A DNA stretch of 18,302 bases from Lindgomyces ingoldianus (GCF_010093535.1 NW_022985173.1:1452840-1471141); one strand, 5' to 3'; shown: positions 7,941-17,143, counted from the stretch's first letter. The notes: a model not told the origin generated them from the sequence alone. Translations and numbers: made by a program.

Positions 7941-8937
7941 TTTTTAAAATTAATTAATATATTACTTTAAAAGAATTAAGCCTTTTTTACATAAAAGTAA
8001 AAACTTTTACTTTACTATTATTAAATAGAAAACAGACTACTTTTTTATGCTAACTATTTATATGTTTTAGTAGACTTGCTGCTGTGTACCTAACTTATTT
8101 AAAAAGTCTATAATTAAGTATCTTTAGCACACCTTAGTGCTACTAAGACCTATTAGTTACTGTTCTAAAAGTACTACTAAAAAGGTATAAAGGCTACTTA
8201 TAAATAATATATAGAGAATTGCCTTGTTTATTATAAAGCTTATTTAAAATAGACCTAAACTCTAGAGTTTATCTACTCTTTTTTAATCTCTAATTAACTA
8301 ATGCAGCACTTGTGTATTAACTTTAAGAATTTTTTTAAAAACAAGTCTAGTTATAACTAGATTATAGTTATAATTAATTACATATCTAAATAAGCTATTT
8401 CTATTTCTTACTATAAAATAATTAATGCTTAAGAAATAGCTGCCTTATTTATTTAATAAGTATACTATTTTAGCTATACACCTAAAACTATTATTTTTAA
8501 CTAAGGACTTTAGTTTATATCTAGTTTCTAGTCTAAATTTTGTTAAATTTTAAGTGTAAAAGTTAAGCTCTTTACTACTTATTATAAAAAAAATAAATAG
8601 CTAAATAAAAATTATAAATAAGTATATTAATTAAAGACTAAGGCTTTTTATATTCTTTTACTAAGATAACTAGAGTTCTTTACTGCCTCTAATTAATTAG
8701 GCTTAAATAACCTTACTTTATGTAATAATTAGAATGTCTTTATATTAAGTCTTATATAGCTCTAAACTATGTTAAAGCTAGGACTAGAAACATTCTACAG
8801 AACCTATTACAGCTATAGACAAGCTAAATTATAAGAATGCCTTAGCATTAGCAACCTACATGCACGTAGCCTAGGCGTTAGCTAAGTCCTATATAAAGAA
8901 GGCCTAGAATTAGATGCAAACTATAGTTAACTACTAC
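7941..8937 (+). pseudogene. gypsy C pol: integrase core (degraded)
   Basis: The plus frame gives a zinc-finger-like segment (about 7950-8200) and then the DDE core. The region around FFKNKSSYN and VIINYISK holds the first Asp (about 8328-8396), TIIFN-G-FISSF the second (about 8488-8529), and TTYYKKNK the segment before the Glu (about 8569-8596). These parallel M-D-F-I-T.LP...VVIDRLSK, ISDRG.QFIS and A-Y-H-P-Q-T-D-G-Q-T-E. Catalytic residues are read as mutated. The frame runs on through ALATYMHVA-like residues and stops at the fold-back element inserted at the TA 8938-8939. Confidence 0.75.
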
Positions 8938-8939
8938 TA

Positions 8940-9413
8940 ACGTACTTCATAGGCGAGTTGCTCACACACCTAAGTCGCTTACTTTTGCCAAGACCCCACT
9001 AAACCACCCTTTCTACACTAATGCATTCCCCACAACACTACTTAGACGCGCTAAAAGAACGTTAGATACAGCTTACGCTCTAAGCTTTTAAATAAAACAT
9101 AAAACTCTTAAAGAAATATGCTATAGCTATGTGCAAGGTCCTATAAAAGATAATAAATAACTATAGCGCTAGATAACCTTTATAAGCTAATTCTACAGCT
9201 AAATTATAGAGGCTAGGTAATAAAAAGAAGCAGGTAATTGTTAAGACTATACTTAAGCTATATGCGCAAGGAATTTCCTCTTAGATAGCATTTATAGCTA
9301 ATATAGCTAATTCTTTGCGCGCTAAGCGTAATCTAGGCTATGTTTGCATAAACTAGCCTAGTACGTTTATAAAGCGTTATTTAGAGCTTAAAGTAACATT
9401 TAAGCGTAAGTAC
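8940..9413 (+). repeat. left arm of the fold-back element
   Basis: The first 57 bases (ACGTACTTCATAGGCGAG... to AAGACCC) are the terminal inverted repeat shared with the pogo copy at 17144-17200. The rest is transposase coding sequence duplicated in reverse at 9567-10039. Confidence 0.85.
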
Positions 9414-9566
9414 AACTATAAGAGAGCCCTCTGCAAGAGTCCTAGGGTAATTTAGGGCAGGTTTAGCCTTGTAGAGAATATTAAAGCTAAGTATAGCATC
9501 TAGGATAATAACATGTACAACTTTAGCAAGATAGGGTTTATAATTAGCTAGATATCTTTTAACTAT
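9236..9566 (+). pseudogene. pogo/Fot1 (Tc1-mariner) transposase, N-terminal half fragment
   Basis: The plus frame reads KTILKLYAQGIS (from about 9242), then IANSLRAKRNLGYVCIN (about 9305-9355), PSTFIKRYLELKVTFKRKY, YKRALCKSPRVI and FSLVENIKAKYSI. It ends in the loop with MYNFSKIGFIIS (about 9513-9548). This order matches the DNA-binding half of fungal pogo transposases followed by the first catalytic motif, Y-N-F-D-E-T-G-F, with the Asp read as Ser. The frame then leaves transposase homology and runs into the inverted arm. Only the loop part and left arm are in sense orientation. Confidence 0.8.
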
Positions 9567-10039
9567 ACTTGCGCTTAAAACTTTACTTTAAGCTCTAAAT
9601 AACGCTTTACAAATGTACTAGGCTAGTTTATGCAAACATAGCCTAGATTACGCTTAGCGCGCAAAGAATTAGCTATATTAGCTATAAATGCTATCTAAGG
9701 GGAAATTCCTTACGCATATAGCTTAAGTATAGTCTTAATAATTACCTGCTCCTTTTTATTGCCTAGCCTCTATAATTTAGCTGTAGAATTAGCTTATAAA
9801 GGTTGTCTAGCGCTATAGTTATTTATTATTTTTTATAAGACCTTGCATATAGCTACAGCACATTTCTTTAAGAGTTTTATGTCTTATTTAAAAGCTTAAA
9901 GTGTAAGCTGTATCTAACGTTCTCTTAGCGCGTCTAAGTAGTGTTATGGGGAATGCATTAGTGTAGAAAGAGTGGTTTAGTGGGGTCTTAGCAAAAGTAA
10001 GCGACTCGGGTGTGTGAGCAACTTGCCTATGAAGTACGT
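9567..10039 (-). repeat. right arm of the fold-back element
   Basis: This is the reverse complement of the left arm with about 20 or more transition differences. It ends in ...GAAGTACGT followed by the TA target copy. It carries transposase N-terminal codons in antisense to the left arm. Confidence 0.85.
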
Positions 10040-10041
10040 TA

Positions 10042-10411
10042 CTAGCTAGTTAACTAAGAGGTTAGCAATATAGTCTACCTAGACACTAAGAACCTAGCTA
10101 TTTAAAGACCTAGCTAAAAACTATCTAAATAATAAAAAAGCCCCTTTAAAGTACTTAAATAAGTTAGAAACTTATACTACTTAAAGCTACTTTTAAAGTT
10201 AAAAATACATAACATCTTTACACTAAATATACTTTATAAAGACCTCTAAAATCTACTCTTAGAATAAAAACCTTTAAAACCCCCTAAAATTACTATTAAT
10301 AAAGTAAAGAAGTAAAAAGTAAAGAAAATACTTACTAGTAAGCTTTACTAGAAAATGCTTAAGTACTAAGTAAAATAAGTAAGACATAACCTTAATCTAG
10401 TCTAGTATAAG
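10042..10411 (+). pseudogene. gypsy C pol: integrase C-terminus and start of chromodomain
   Basis: The frame resumes after the fold-back element with NIVYLDTKNLA (about 10068-10100), then SPFKVLK (a GPF/Y-type module), KLKIHNIF and LYKDL. It ends with KKILTSKLY, KMLKY and a short VRHNLNLV tail. This is the usual chromovirus integrase end, and KILTSKLYxKMLKYxVKW is the opening of a chromodomain. Element B is inserted at 10412 and cuts the domain, so the remainder should lie beyond B's other end. Confidence 0.75.
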
Positions 10412-11009
10412 TGTTACAATCCTTGCTCTAACAAAATAGTATCTTTAGGAACACTACAGCCTATAGTGTTGTTAGTGAGAAAGGGGAGGGACTTAGCTAG
10501 ATCAGGTGTACAGTCTGTCAAGCAGAGTGTGGGTAAAGCGGGTTAGTAGAAGGCAGGTTGTGGTTTAGCCTAGCAGCTATATAGAGAGCTAGTAAACCTA
10601 ATTTAAAAGGATAAAAAAGAAGGTATATGTAGTGTAAAATATACAAGGCAGTAAAGTTCTTTTTATAAAAGTTTTAATGCCTTTTAGTCTATTAGGTAGG
10701 TAAAGATTAAATAGTAATTATAACTCTCTAACTATAGTTATAATTAAGACTATATACATAGGGTTTACATGCTTTGCATGTTTACATGCTTGCATGCTAG
10801 CGTAGCCTGCATTACCTGCAAGCCTACAAGCCTACAGTTCTTATTAGATAATACACTCTGTTAGGCTTTTATCTAAAAGCTAAAGCTATTTCTTATTTAT
10901 CCTGTTACATAATTTGTTTAATATAAAGTTAAGCGTCTTTTATCTAACATTGCTAGGGCTGTGTAGGATAGCTAATTAGGTTATTACAGTTTATCTATTA
11001 GCTGTAACA
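10412..11009 (-). mobile_element. 3' LTR of gypsy element B (598 bp)
   Basis: On the plus strand it starts TGTTACAATCCTTGCT and ends GCTGTAACA. The outer 16-17 bases match in reverse the outer end of element A's LTR. A polypurine tract follows on the inner side, which marks it as the 3' LTR of a minus-strand element. Bases 10412 to about 10565 keep TCA, TGG and TGA, while the rest is RIP-like. A short tandem repeat lies at 10764-10796. Confidence 0.7.
10764..10796. repeat. short tandem repeat in the B LTR
   Basis: TTTACATGCTTTGCATG (10764-10780) is followed by TTTACATGCTTGCATG (10781-10796). Each unit contains ATGC/GCAT palindromic parts. It may be a protein-binding or hairpin site in the LTR; no function can be assigned. 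Confidence 0.6.
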
Positions 11010-11033
11010 CGTAGGCTTCCCTCCTAGTTAGTG
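11010..11033 (-). other. polypurine tract of element B
   Basis: On the minus strand, AACTAGGAGGGAAGCCTACG lies directly before the LTR start TGTTACAG. AGGAGGGAAG is the likely plus-strand primer site. Confidence 0.65.
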
Positions 11034-11290
11034 TTCTTACTGTTACAGTGTTTCTGCTGTAAGCATTAGTTTTTTTTTTTTAGCTAGTATATACCCTTCT
11101 TTAAAGCCTTGCTTAATGTCTAACTTCTTTAACTATGCCTTATTAGGTTTTTTACTCCTCTACTGCTATTTGTTGTCTTTGCACTATTACTTGCCTTAAT
11201 TCTTTTTATTATACAAAGATGCGTTTTTATAGTGCTTGTTACTTAAGCAGTTTCTCTTATATAATGTCCTTATTATTAAACAAGTGCATA
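11034..11290. other. noncoding spacer before the antisense ORF (element B)
   Basis: No frame is recognisable. The plus strand is pyrimidine-rich, with a T run at about 11070-11082, and lies between the polypurine tract and the antisense ORF. It is the likely place for that ORF's promoter. Confidence 0.4.
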
Positions 11291-11326
11291 AAGTGTGTGT
11301 AAAAAAGGAGTTATTACAACACTTTT
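11291..11326 (+). promoter_or_regulatory. conserved 5' leader of the antisense ORF (element B)
   Basis: These 36 bases run up to the ATG at 11327 and pair without gaps with the 36 bases before the element A copy (782-817, minus), with about 28 matches by eye. The conservation at nucleotide level just upstream of the start supports a real transcript leader. Confidence 0.4.
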
Positions 11327-11725
11327 ATGTCTAATGCAGCTTAGAATTATTTAGAGCAGAAGCGCAAAAAGCTGCTAGCAGAATTAGAGGTAATTTAAAA
11401 AGATAAGATGCGTAAAAAGAAAAAGAAGGTAAAAGTAAAAAAAAAGTTTTTAAAGAAATAAAAAGAGTCTTTTACGCATTTTTAATCCTTTATTACTTAT
11501 TAAAAGAGAGCGTAGCAGCAGTTAGACCTTTTAGCAGATTAAAAAGCAAAGTATCTAAAAGAAGACTTTTTATTCTTAGATAAGCTTAAAGTGCTTAAGG
11601 CAGAAGCTGCAGGTCTTCCTCTTTTTTAACCTATGTTAAAGGGTTGCAGACTTCCTACATTATAGCTAGCTAATGCTGCTGTAGTTTTAACTAATAATAA
11701 TGCTTTTTAGTCTAAGAAGCTTTTT
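11327..11725 (+). pseudogene. antisense accessory ORF of gypsy element B (degraded)
   Basis: The ORF starts at an ATG (M-S-N-A-A) and stays in one plus-strand frame, opposite to gag-pol, with only RIP-type TAG/TAA stops. It reads NYLEQKRKKLLAELEVI, then KDKMRKKKKKVKVKKKFLKK. Next are QLDLLAD and KAKYLKEDFLFLDKLKVLKA, then EAAGLPLF and PMLKGCRLPTL. The first part is a strongly basic, likely coiled coil. Length is at least about 105 residues and perhaps 130 or more, because the C-terminal end overlaps pol's last codons. Element A has a homologue in the same antisense position (345-781). I do not recognise the family. DNA or RNA binding is a guess from the lysine runs. Confidence 0.7.
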
Positions 11726-12200
11726 CTAGGGTAGTTTTATTTAGAAGGGACTCTAAGTACTTATAGAGGGCTAGAGGGGCGTTTAACAGGCTTTTAATAG
11801 GTTTCTAAGTGTTTTTACTAGTAAGCTATCCTTTCTATTTAATTAAATACTTGTCCCCTTAATAGTTTATAATTTATTCTACTTTATATTCTTTTTTTCC
11901 TCTTTTTATCTAGTAGTTGCTAGTAGAATAGTCTTAGGTGTAAGTTTAAGCTTAGAGACATAGAACTAAGAATGTATTTTTATTTCCTTAAGTAGTTTAA
12001 GTTTACAAATGCTAGAGCACATTTATATAACTTTATAAAGTTTTATGCGCTTTTTAGCAAGCTTTTTAAAAAGTCTTAGTGTTTTAAGGTTTTTTATGTC
12101 TAAATATACATAGTTATTAAAGTGCATTTCTAGTGCTAGTTACTTTTTTAGTTTACTACTTTTTCTATAGCTTCTTAAGCTAACTGTGCTTCTTTAGTTA
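11700..12200 (-). pseudogene. gypsy B pol: integrase C-terminus and chromodomain
   Basis: The minus strand gives NYVYLDIKNLKTLRLFKKL, then AKKRIKLYKVI (GPF/Y module, about 12105-12015) and LKEIKIHS. The chromodomain end follows as T-stop-K-P-I-K-S-L-L-N-A-P-L-A-L-Y-K-Y-L-E (about 11800-11745), matching the family pattern T-W-E-P...L.NAP. The chromodomain directs integration to particular chromatin. The last codons overlap the antisense ORF on the other strand. Confidence 0.75.
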
Positions 12201-13000
12201 GTTTTTAATGCAGTTTTAAAAGTTTAGTTGTTTAATTTACAGCCTCCAAAGAATCTGTTAGTTAAGTAGAGTGTAGTTTATATTACAAAAAGTATCTAAA
12301 ATTAGCTTTATACAGGGTTTCTTTAGTTATAGCTAATTCTATAGTGTTAATAGCAAATTATGCTATTAGCAGCTATTCTGCCTAGTTATTCTGTTTATAC
12401 AACATATATTTACATAGATATTTTTCTACTTCTGCGTTTACTCTTTCTGTTTGTCTGTCTATTTACAGGTAGTATGCTATAAAGAGCTTATAATTAATTC
12501 CTAAGTGCTTAACTACAGCTGCCTAGTATTTACTTATAAATAGTTTATTACAGTTAGAGATAATAGTTTTAGAGTAGATATAAGTAGCTAAGACATTTTT
12601 TTCTAGTTTAAACATAAATTTCTTAGCTGTAATGCTTTTTTCTAATAGCTATAAGTAAATAAATTTAGTAGTTTTATTAATAACTTATGTAATTATATTA
12701 CAGAGTCTTTCTATGCTAGGTTCTTATAATAGTAGTAGTCTAGTAATAAAATCTATAGTTATTATAGTCTATAGTTAACTTAGCGCTGTAATTAGTTAAA
12801 GTAGTCTATAAAGTTTATATTATTGTAGGTTATTCTTATTACAGATGTTACATTCTTATAAAACTTTAGTGCATAGGTGTTTTAATTAAGGCACTTCTTA
12901 AAGTATAGCATTTTTTTTTTTATAATAATCTAATTCCTAGGTGTCTAAACATAGAAGCTTTGTAATATTCTTTTATTAAGTTCTTCTATTCTTATTTAAC
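12201..13000 (-). pseudogene. gypsy B pol: integrase zinc finger and DDE core
   Basis: The minus strand shows a degraded HHCC finger (ASMFRHLGI near 12960-12930). It then shows TIDFITRL with the first Asp kept (about 12755-12732) and IISNCNKLFIS with the second Asp read as Asn (about 12566-12534). IDRQTERVNAEVEKYL (about 12467-12420) keeps the catalytic Glu. The tail AFNAINTIEL-like segment follows. This is a retroviral-type integrase that inserts the cDNA into the genome. Confidence 0.8.
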
Positions 13001-13600
13001 TATTATAAAAGAACATAGTAGTTTCTTTTAGTTTAGTCCTCTATAAACTAGGCCTTTTAGAGTTTTCTTAAAGATTATAAACTTCTTAGAGTTCTTTTTA
13101 TTTTTTTTAAAGTAGTTAGTGTGTTAGCTTAGAGCGTCTACTTATTAGTTGCTACTTCCTGCTACATGTTTAATAACAAAGTTAAATTAAGTAAGCTCTA
13201 TAGCCTATTATACATGCATTAGCAAAAGTTTTTTAGTAGTAAGAAAGGTAACAAGGTTTACATAGTTAGTAAAGATTATAAATTATTAACTAAGGCCTTA
13301 GAGTTTAACTTTCTAGTTTCTGCATATATTAACTATAGCTTTTAGTTCTTTATTAGAGATAGTATACTTTTGTTCTAATAGTGCAAACTTTACTAAATAG
13401 TAGGCTACTAGGTGCTATTAACTATTTTCTTATTTTTAAAAGAGTGCTGCTTCTTCTGCTCTTAAAAAAGCATTAGTGTGCACTTTTATTTCTAACATAG
13501 AGTTATATATTCTAAGAATAAGGTAGCTTATTATTATCTGTTTTAGTTCTTAAAAGGCATTTTCTATTTCTATAGTCTATTAGAATTTCTAAGTAGCTTT
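13001..13600 (-). pseudogene. gypsy B pol: RNase H
   Basis: The frame reads EIKVHTNAFLRAEEAALF (about 13495-13440), VAYYLVKFALLEQKYTISNK then ELKAIVN (about 13405-13325), and AGSSN...VDALS (about 13165-13125). These match gypsy RNase H (H-T-D-A-S.., V-A-Y-Y-S-x-K, NY-I-x-D-K-E-L-L-A-I-V, H-V-x-G-x-x-N-x-x-A-D-A-L-S). Some catalytic residues are kept and some mutated. Confidence 0.8.
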
Positions 13601-14700
13601 TTCTTTTAAGGTGGCGTTTATAAGGGGTAACACAATTTTTAAGTAGTCCTTAATTATCCTTTGTACATAGCTAGTAAGACCTAGAAATCCCTTAATTTCT
13701 GTAACAGTTTCTAGTGTTAGCTATTTAAGTACTTTATTTACTTTAGTAGGGTCTATTTTTATTTCTTCTTTATTAATAATAAATCTAAAGTAGTTAGTTT
13801 TTTATATGTTAAATTTACATTTCTTTAGTTATAAGTAGAATCTGTATTTTTAGAGTTTATCTAGCACTAGTTGTACCTTTGCTATGTAGTCTAGTTTATC
13901 TTCCTTAGTGTATATAAAAATGTTGTCTAGATATACTAGAATAAAGATGTCTAGGTATAAGTTAAGTGCTGTATTAATTACTCTTTAGAAGGTTACAGAG
14001 GTGTTAGTAAGTCTAAATAGCATAACTAGAAGCTTATAAAAAGCCTATAAAGTTTTAAAAGCTATTATTTATTTATGTCCTTTCTTTATTCTTATCTTAT
14101 TAAATTTATCCTAGATGTTAAACTTTATAAAGTGCGTAGTTCCTTTTAATTAGTTTATAATGTTCTAGATAATAGAGAGAGAGAATTAATTCTTTATAGT
14201 GTTCTTATTAAGAGTTTAGTAGTCTTAATAAACTCTAACTTTTCTATTTTTCTTTCTTACAAAGACTACTGCTAATGCTATAGAGCTTTTGCTTTTTTAA
14301 ATGTAGCCTCTTGCTAGTATTTAGTCTATGTATTCCTATAGTGCTTCTTTTGTGCTGCGATAAGAGGGCGCAGCTTATGTGTCTTTAATTAGGGGTTAGG
14401 TTTAAAGTTAATTGCGTAGTCCTAGGGTTAATATAGAGGTAATTCCTCTAGGTCTTTAGGAGTTATAAACATGTCCTTGTAACTATAATATTCTTTTAAA
14501 AGTTCCTTCTTAGGTTCTTCTATAATTTAGTAGATTTCTACCTAGTCTAGATCTCTTTCTTTTTTAAATTCTTTAAAGGAGATTTTCTTTAGTTCTTTCT
14601 TTATTATGCAGACAGCATGTGCTTCTAGTTCTTAGTAAGAGAACTTCTAAAAGTTGTCTAATTATGCTATCTGCGTACGTTTAGTTTTAGGTTGTATTAA
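13601..14700 (-). pseudogene. gypsy B pol: reverse transcriptase
   Basis: The minus strand shows YLDNIFIYTKEDKLDYIAK around 13933-13880. This is the Y-L-D-D box with the second Asp read as Asn, because GAC became AAC. It continues through VLDKLQKYRFYLQLKKCKF, FRFIINKEEIKIDPTKV and KGFLGLTSYVQRIIKDY, the usual thumb and connection of gypsy RTs. The N-terminal part up to about 14700 is more degraded. Confidence 0.8.
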
Positions 14701-15300
14701 CATTGTCTGCTAGTTAATGCTAGAGTTGTGCTTATAGAGCTAGTTATATTCTAATATAACTTAGTATTTTCCTTTAAGTAGTAATATGCTAAATAATATC
14801 TAGTTATCTATTTCTTTAGCTTCTATAATTAATTCTTTAGTTTTAAGTTAAATTTTTCCTCTACTAAATTTAATTAATAATGTGTTAGCTAAAGATACTT
14901 AAAAAAAATTCTTTTTAATTTAAAAGGGGATCTTGTTTTAGTTAACCTAGGTAGAATTAATTGCTATAAAGGTGCATCTACTGTCTATTGGCGCAAGGCC
15001 TTCCTATTTACAGCCTATGTGTTTTAAAGTAATCTTAGCTATTAAGCTTCTTCTAAGTTCTTATCCTACTATAATTAGAACTTTTATATTATAGTAAACT
15101 TTGTTATAGTTTATGCTAACATTATCTTCCTTAACACTTAAAAGGTAGTGTATTTATTTGTCTACTTAGTTAGCTATAACTTTAAATTCTTAATAGTCTT
15201 TTATTATGCAATCCTCTACTAGGCAGTTAATGCTTTCTACTCTATAGTAATATAAAAGTTAGTTATTCTATTAATTAGCTTTCTACTAGAAATAGTAAAA
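14701..15300 (-). pseudogene. gypsy B pol: probable aspartic protease
   Basis: Near 14985-14930 the minus frame gives TFIAINST followed by N-K-I-P-F and a lysine-rich stretch. I read the core as I-A-I-D-S/T-G/T, a retropepsin active site with the Asp changed to Asn. It lies upstream of RT in the right order. The match is weaker than for the C element and depends on position. Confidence 0.5.
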
Positions 15301-16029
15301 AGCGCAGTCTAGAGTATTCTTGCACTTAGTCTAGGGCTTTTTTTTATAAGGCGGACCTGTGCTGCAGTGTTAACAGTTTAGCATTTTACATGTTGTAGCT
15401 AATCCTATTAAAGTATCTATAAATCTTTTACTTTCTTATACGCCTATTAGCTACTAACTAGCTTAGTGCTTAGTTAGCTAGTGTTAGACGCAGTATTTAT
15501 TTGTATAGAGATACTAGGTGTACAGACATTATTTAAGATTAGTGCAGATAGGTATAGGTTATATCTAAGCCTATTAAGAATATTCCTTTGTCTAAATTAT
15601 CTATAGGGGATAGTTTTTATATTTGCATTAGAAGGCATTGTGTCTTTTACTTCTGCATAGGATGCAGTATCTGTGGATTTATTGTTGCTCTAGCTCTTTT
15701 TTTGTTACTACTAGTGCTAAAGGTGGTGTATCTAGTTATTCTTCTAACAGAGCTAGAGTTTAAAGAGGTGTAGAGTGCTAATTAGAGCCTTTTCCTTTTA
15801 CTAATATTTTTTAAAGAATTTTTATTATTTCTTCTTGTTTAGAATGTTATAGTAGACTATTACAATTTTTCTTATAACTTTATAAGTGTTATAGTTGTTG
15901 TTAAAAGTTACTTTATAAAGTCTTATTTTATAAAAGTTATAGTTATAGGGTTTTCTACATTTCTAATAGTTTCCTTGCTTAAATCTTTGTTTAAGTTCCT
16001 TTAGTAGAATACCTAATCTACTTTGTTTA
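15301..16029 (-). pseudogene. gypsy B gag/pol junction with Cys-rich segment
   Basis: At about 15400-15310 the minus frame holds several Cys (C-K-M-L-N-C, H-C-S-T-G-P, K-C-K-N-T-L-D-C), suggesting a second zinc-binding segment between gag knuckle and protease. The rest (about 15420-16029) shows only short readable stretches. A plus-strand open frame at 15588-15773 gives a hydrophobic peptide but is judged a chance reading of this antisense strand. Confidence 0.4.
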
Positions 16030-16260
16030 AGAGAGTACTGTTTTTTTTGTTTTTTTTTTACATTTTTAACATAGCTAGCTACTTGCGTTAGGTGCTGCTA
16101 TCCTTCTAAAACTACAGCTTGTTTAATAGCCCTAGAGATACTGTCTCTCTCTTAGACTTCTACCTCCTAGTAGTCTACTAGACAGTTAGAGGATTTATAG
16201 TTAGCTCTGCATCTCTAGCAGAGTTATTTGTTAAGCCTGTTATGTATTTCTTTATAAGTT
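16030..16260 (-). pseudogene. gypsy B gag: zinc knuckle and basic tail
   Basis: The minus frame gives C-stop-R-C-R-A-N-Y-K-S-S-N-C, read as CX2CX3HX4C with Trp lost to TAG and His read as Tyr. It is followed by EVEV, RDSISRAIKQAVVLEG, and HLTQVASYVKNVKKK. The same order occurs in the older element at 3370-3200. The knuckle would bind RNA for packaging. Confidence 0.65.
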
Positions 16261-17141
16261 AGGCCTCTGTTAATGTACATAGCTTTTATTATTAACCTGC
16301 TATCTTTATTCTCTAGTTATTTAGAGTCTAGACATTCTTAATAGAAGTAGCCTACTTTTCTATAGTTAAGACATGCCTTTTTTTTAAGCTATTTCTTCTA
16401 TTTCTTATTTAAGGGTGGCCTTACACCTTTAAAGAGACTGCTCTTTTTCTTAGAGAAGCTACACATATGCTTAGCATAGCTAAGGTCTATAGGTTTACTA
16501 TTAAACTGTAGAGTTTCCTTCTTTTTCTAAAACTAGTTAGGTTTTAAAGTTATTACACTAGTCTTTTTTTTTCTTACATTACTTAGCATGTCTTTTGTTA
16601 TAAGTAAGTGCTTTCTTAACATAATCCTTAAAGCTCTTAGGCTTTCTTATGTAAGTAAATTTATCTTTAATTATATTTAAAAGCTTATTATAAAACATTT
16701 ATCTTATTACTCTTTTATCTATCTATCTGCAGATAGCTAGCAGTTCTCTAAAGTAGGCTGCATAGTGTTAGACAGAGCTCTCCCCTTGTTACAGGAAGTT
16801 TATTTTATTAACTACTTATTTTTCTTAATTAACTAGCCTATAGATTATAGTTAGGGCTGCTTTAAAAAAGTTAAGGTTCTTAAAGACCTTCTATGTTTCT
16901 AGTAATAAGAGTTTACTATTTATTTAATAATTTATCTAATTATTAGCGTAGAGTTAGAACTATATAGTAAGTAATCCTTTTAAATATAAGCTTATCTATA
17001 AAATTATTTTTTTATTTATTTTAAAGGCGCCTTTGTTATATTACATGTAGAGGTAGCACCTTATAAAGAAGGGTTTTAAGTCTTTAGCAGAGCTGTTAAA
17101 TGCTTTAGAGTGTGCTAAGCGTAAAGTCTTTTTAGATTTAA
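16261..17141 (-). pseudogene. gypsy B gag core (5' end truncated)
   Basis: The minus strand reads QGESSV, then HYAAYFRELLAIC and IDKR (about 16795-16705), the pattern of a retrotransposon gag core (L-x-Q-x-x-S-V-x-x-Y-x-x-x-F-x-x-L...). Upstream residues to 17141 are lysine-rich but fragmentary. The 5' part is cut by a pogo element inserted at the TA 17142-17143. Gag forms the particle in which reverse transcription takes place. Confidence 0.6.
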
Positions 17142-17143
17142 TA

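Larger units (their letters stand above)
8940..10039. mobile_element. fold-back pogo/Fot1 derivative (1100 bp, complete, TA target)
   Basis: Two inverted arms of about 474 bp (8940-9413 and 9567-10039) enclose a loop of about 153 bp. They are roughly 95 percent identical, with differences almost all transitions. It is flanked by TA at 8938-8939 and 10040-10041. Removing it with one TA rejoins the pol frame of element C exactly. The left arm and loop carry the first half of a pogo transposase, and the right arm is an inverted copy of the left arm rather than the real 3' half. It is therefore a non-autonomous hairpin derivative, mobilisable only in trans. Its outer ~97 bases keep CCA, TCA, TGG and TGA, but the interior has lost them. 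Confidence 0.85.
3433..10411 (+). mobile_element. Ty3/gypsy chromovirus C (5' LTR to chromodomain; 3' end displaced)
   Basis: A 5' LTR, gag region, aspartic protease, RT, RNase H, integrase and the start of a chromodomain follow in plus-strand order. This domain order defines Ty3/gypsy (Metaviridae), chromodomain branch. The body is heavily RIP-mutated. Three insertions interrupt it: a solo LTR in the RT (6644-6858), a fold-back pogo element after the integrase (8940-10039), and element B in the chromodomain at 10412. The 3' LTR is not in the window; it should lie beyond element B. Confidence 0.85.
10412..17141 (-). mobile_element. Ty3/gypsy chromovirus B (3' LTR to gag; 5' end outside)
   Basis: On the minus strand the order from right to left is gag, zinc knuckle, Cys-rich spacer, protease, RT, RNase H, integrase, chromodomain, then an antisense gene, polypurine tract and 3' LTR. 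It is inserted into element C's chromodomain. The bases left of it, ATAAG (10407-10411), are the predicted target site. Its 5' part is cut at the TA 17142, where a pogo element is inserted. The body is RIP-mutated, but less severely than element C, so several motifs keep their key residues. Confidence 0.85.

Noticed and set aside
9567..10039. Right arm of the fold-back element as the true 3' half of a pogo transposon
   Set aside because: It is an inverted copy of the left arm, whereas the genuine 3' half, seen at 17144-18242, shares only the 57-bp terminal repeat.
11640..11860. Extension of the antisense ORF of element B beyond about 11725
   Set aside because: The frame stays readable but here overlaps the well-recognised chromodomain on the minus strand, so this part may be only its shadow.
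15588..15773. Open plus-strand frame of 61 codons with a very hydrophobic, membrane-like product
   Set aside because: It lies antisense to the gag/pol junction of element B. Its hydrophobicity follows from T-rich antisense codons, and no homologous frame exists in the other elements. It looks like a chance gap between RIP stops.
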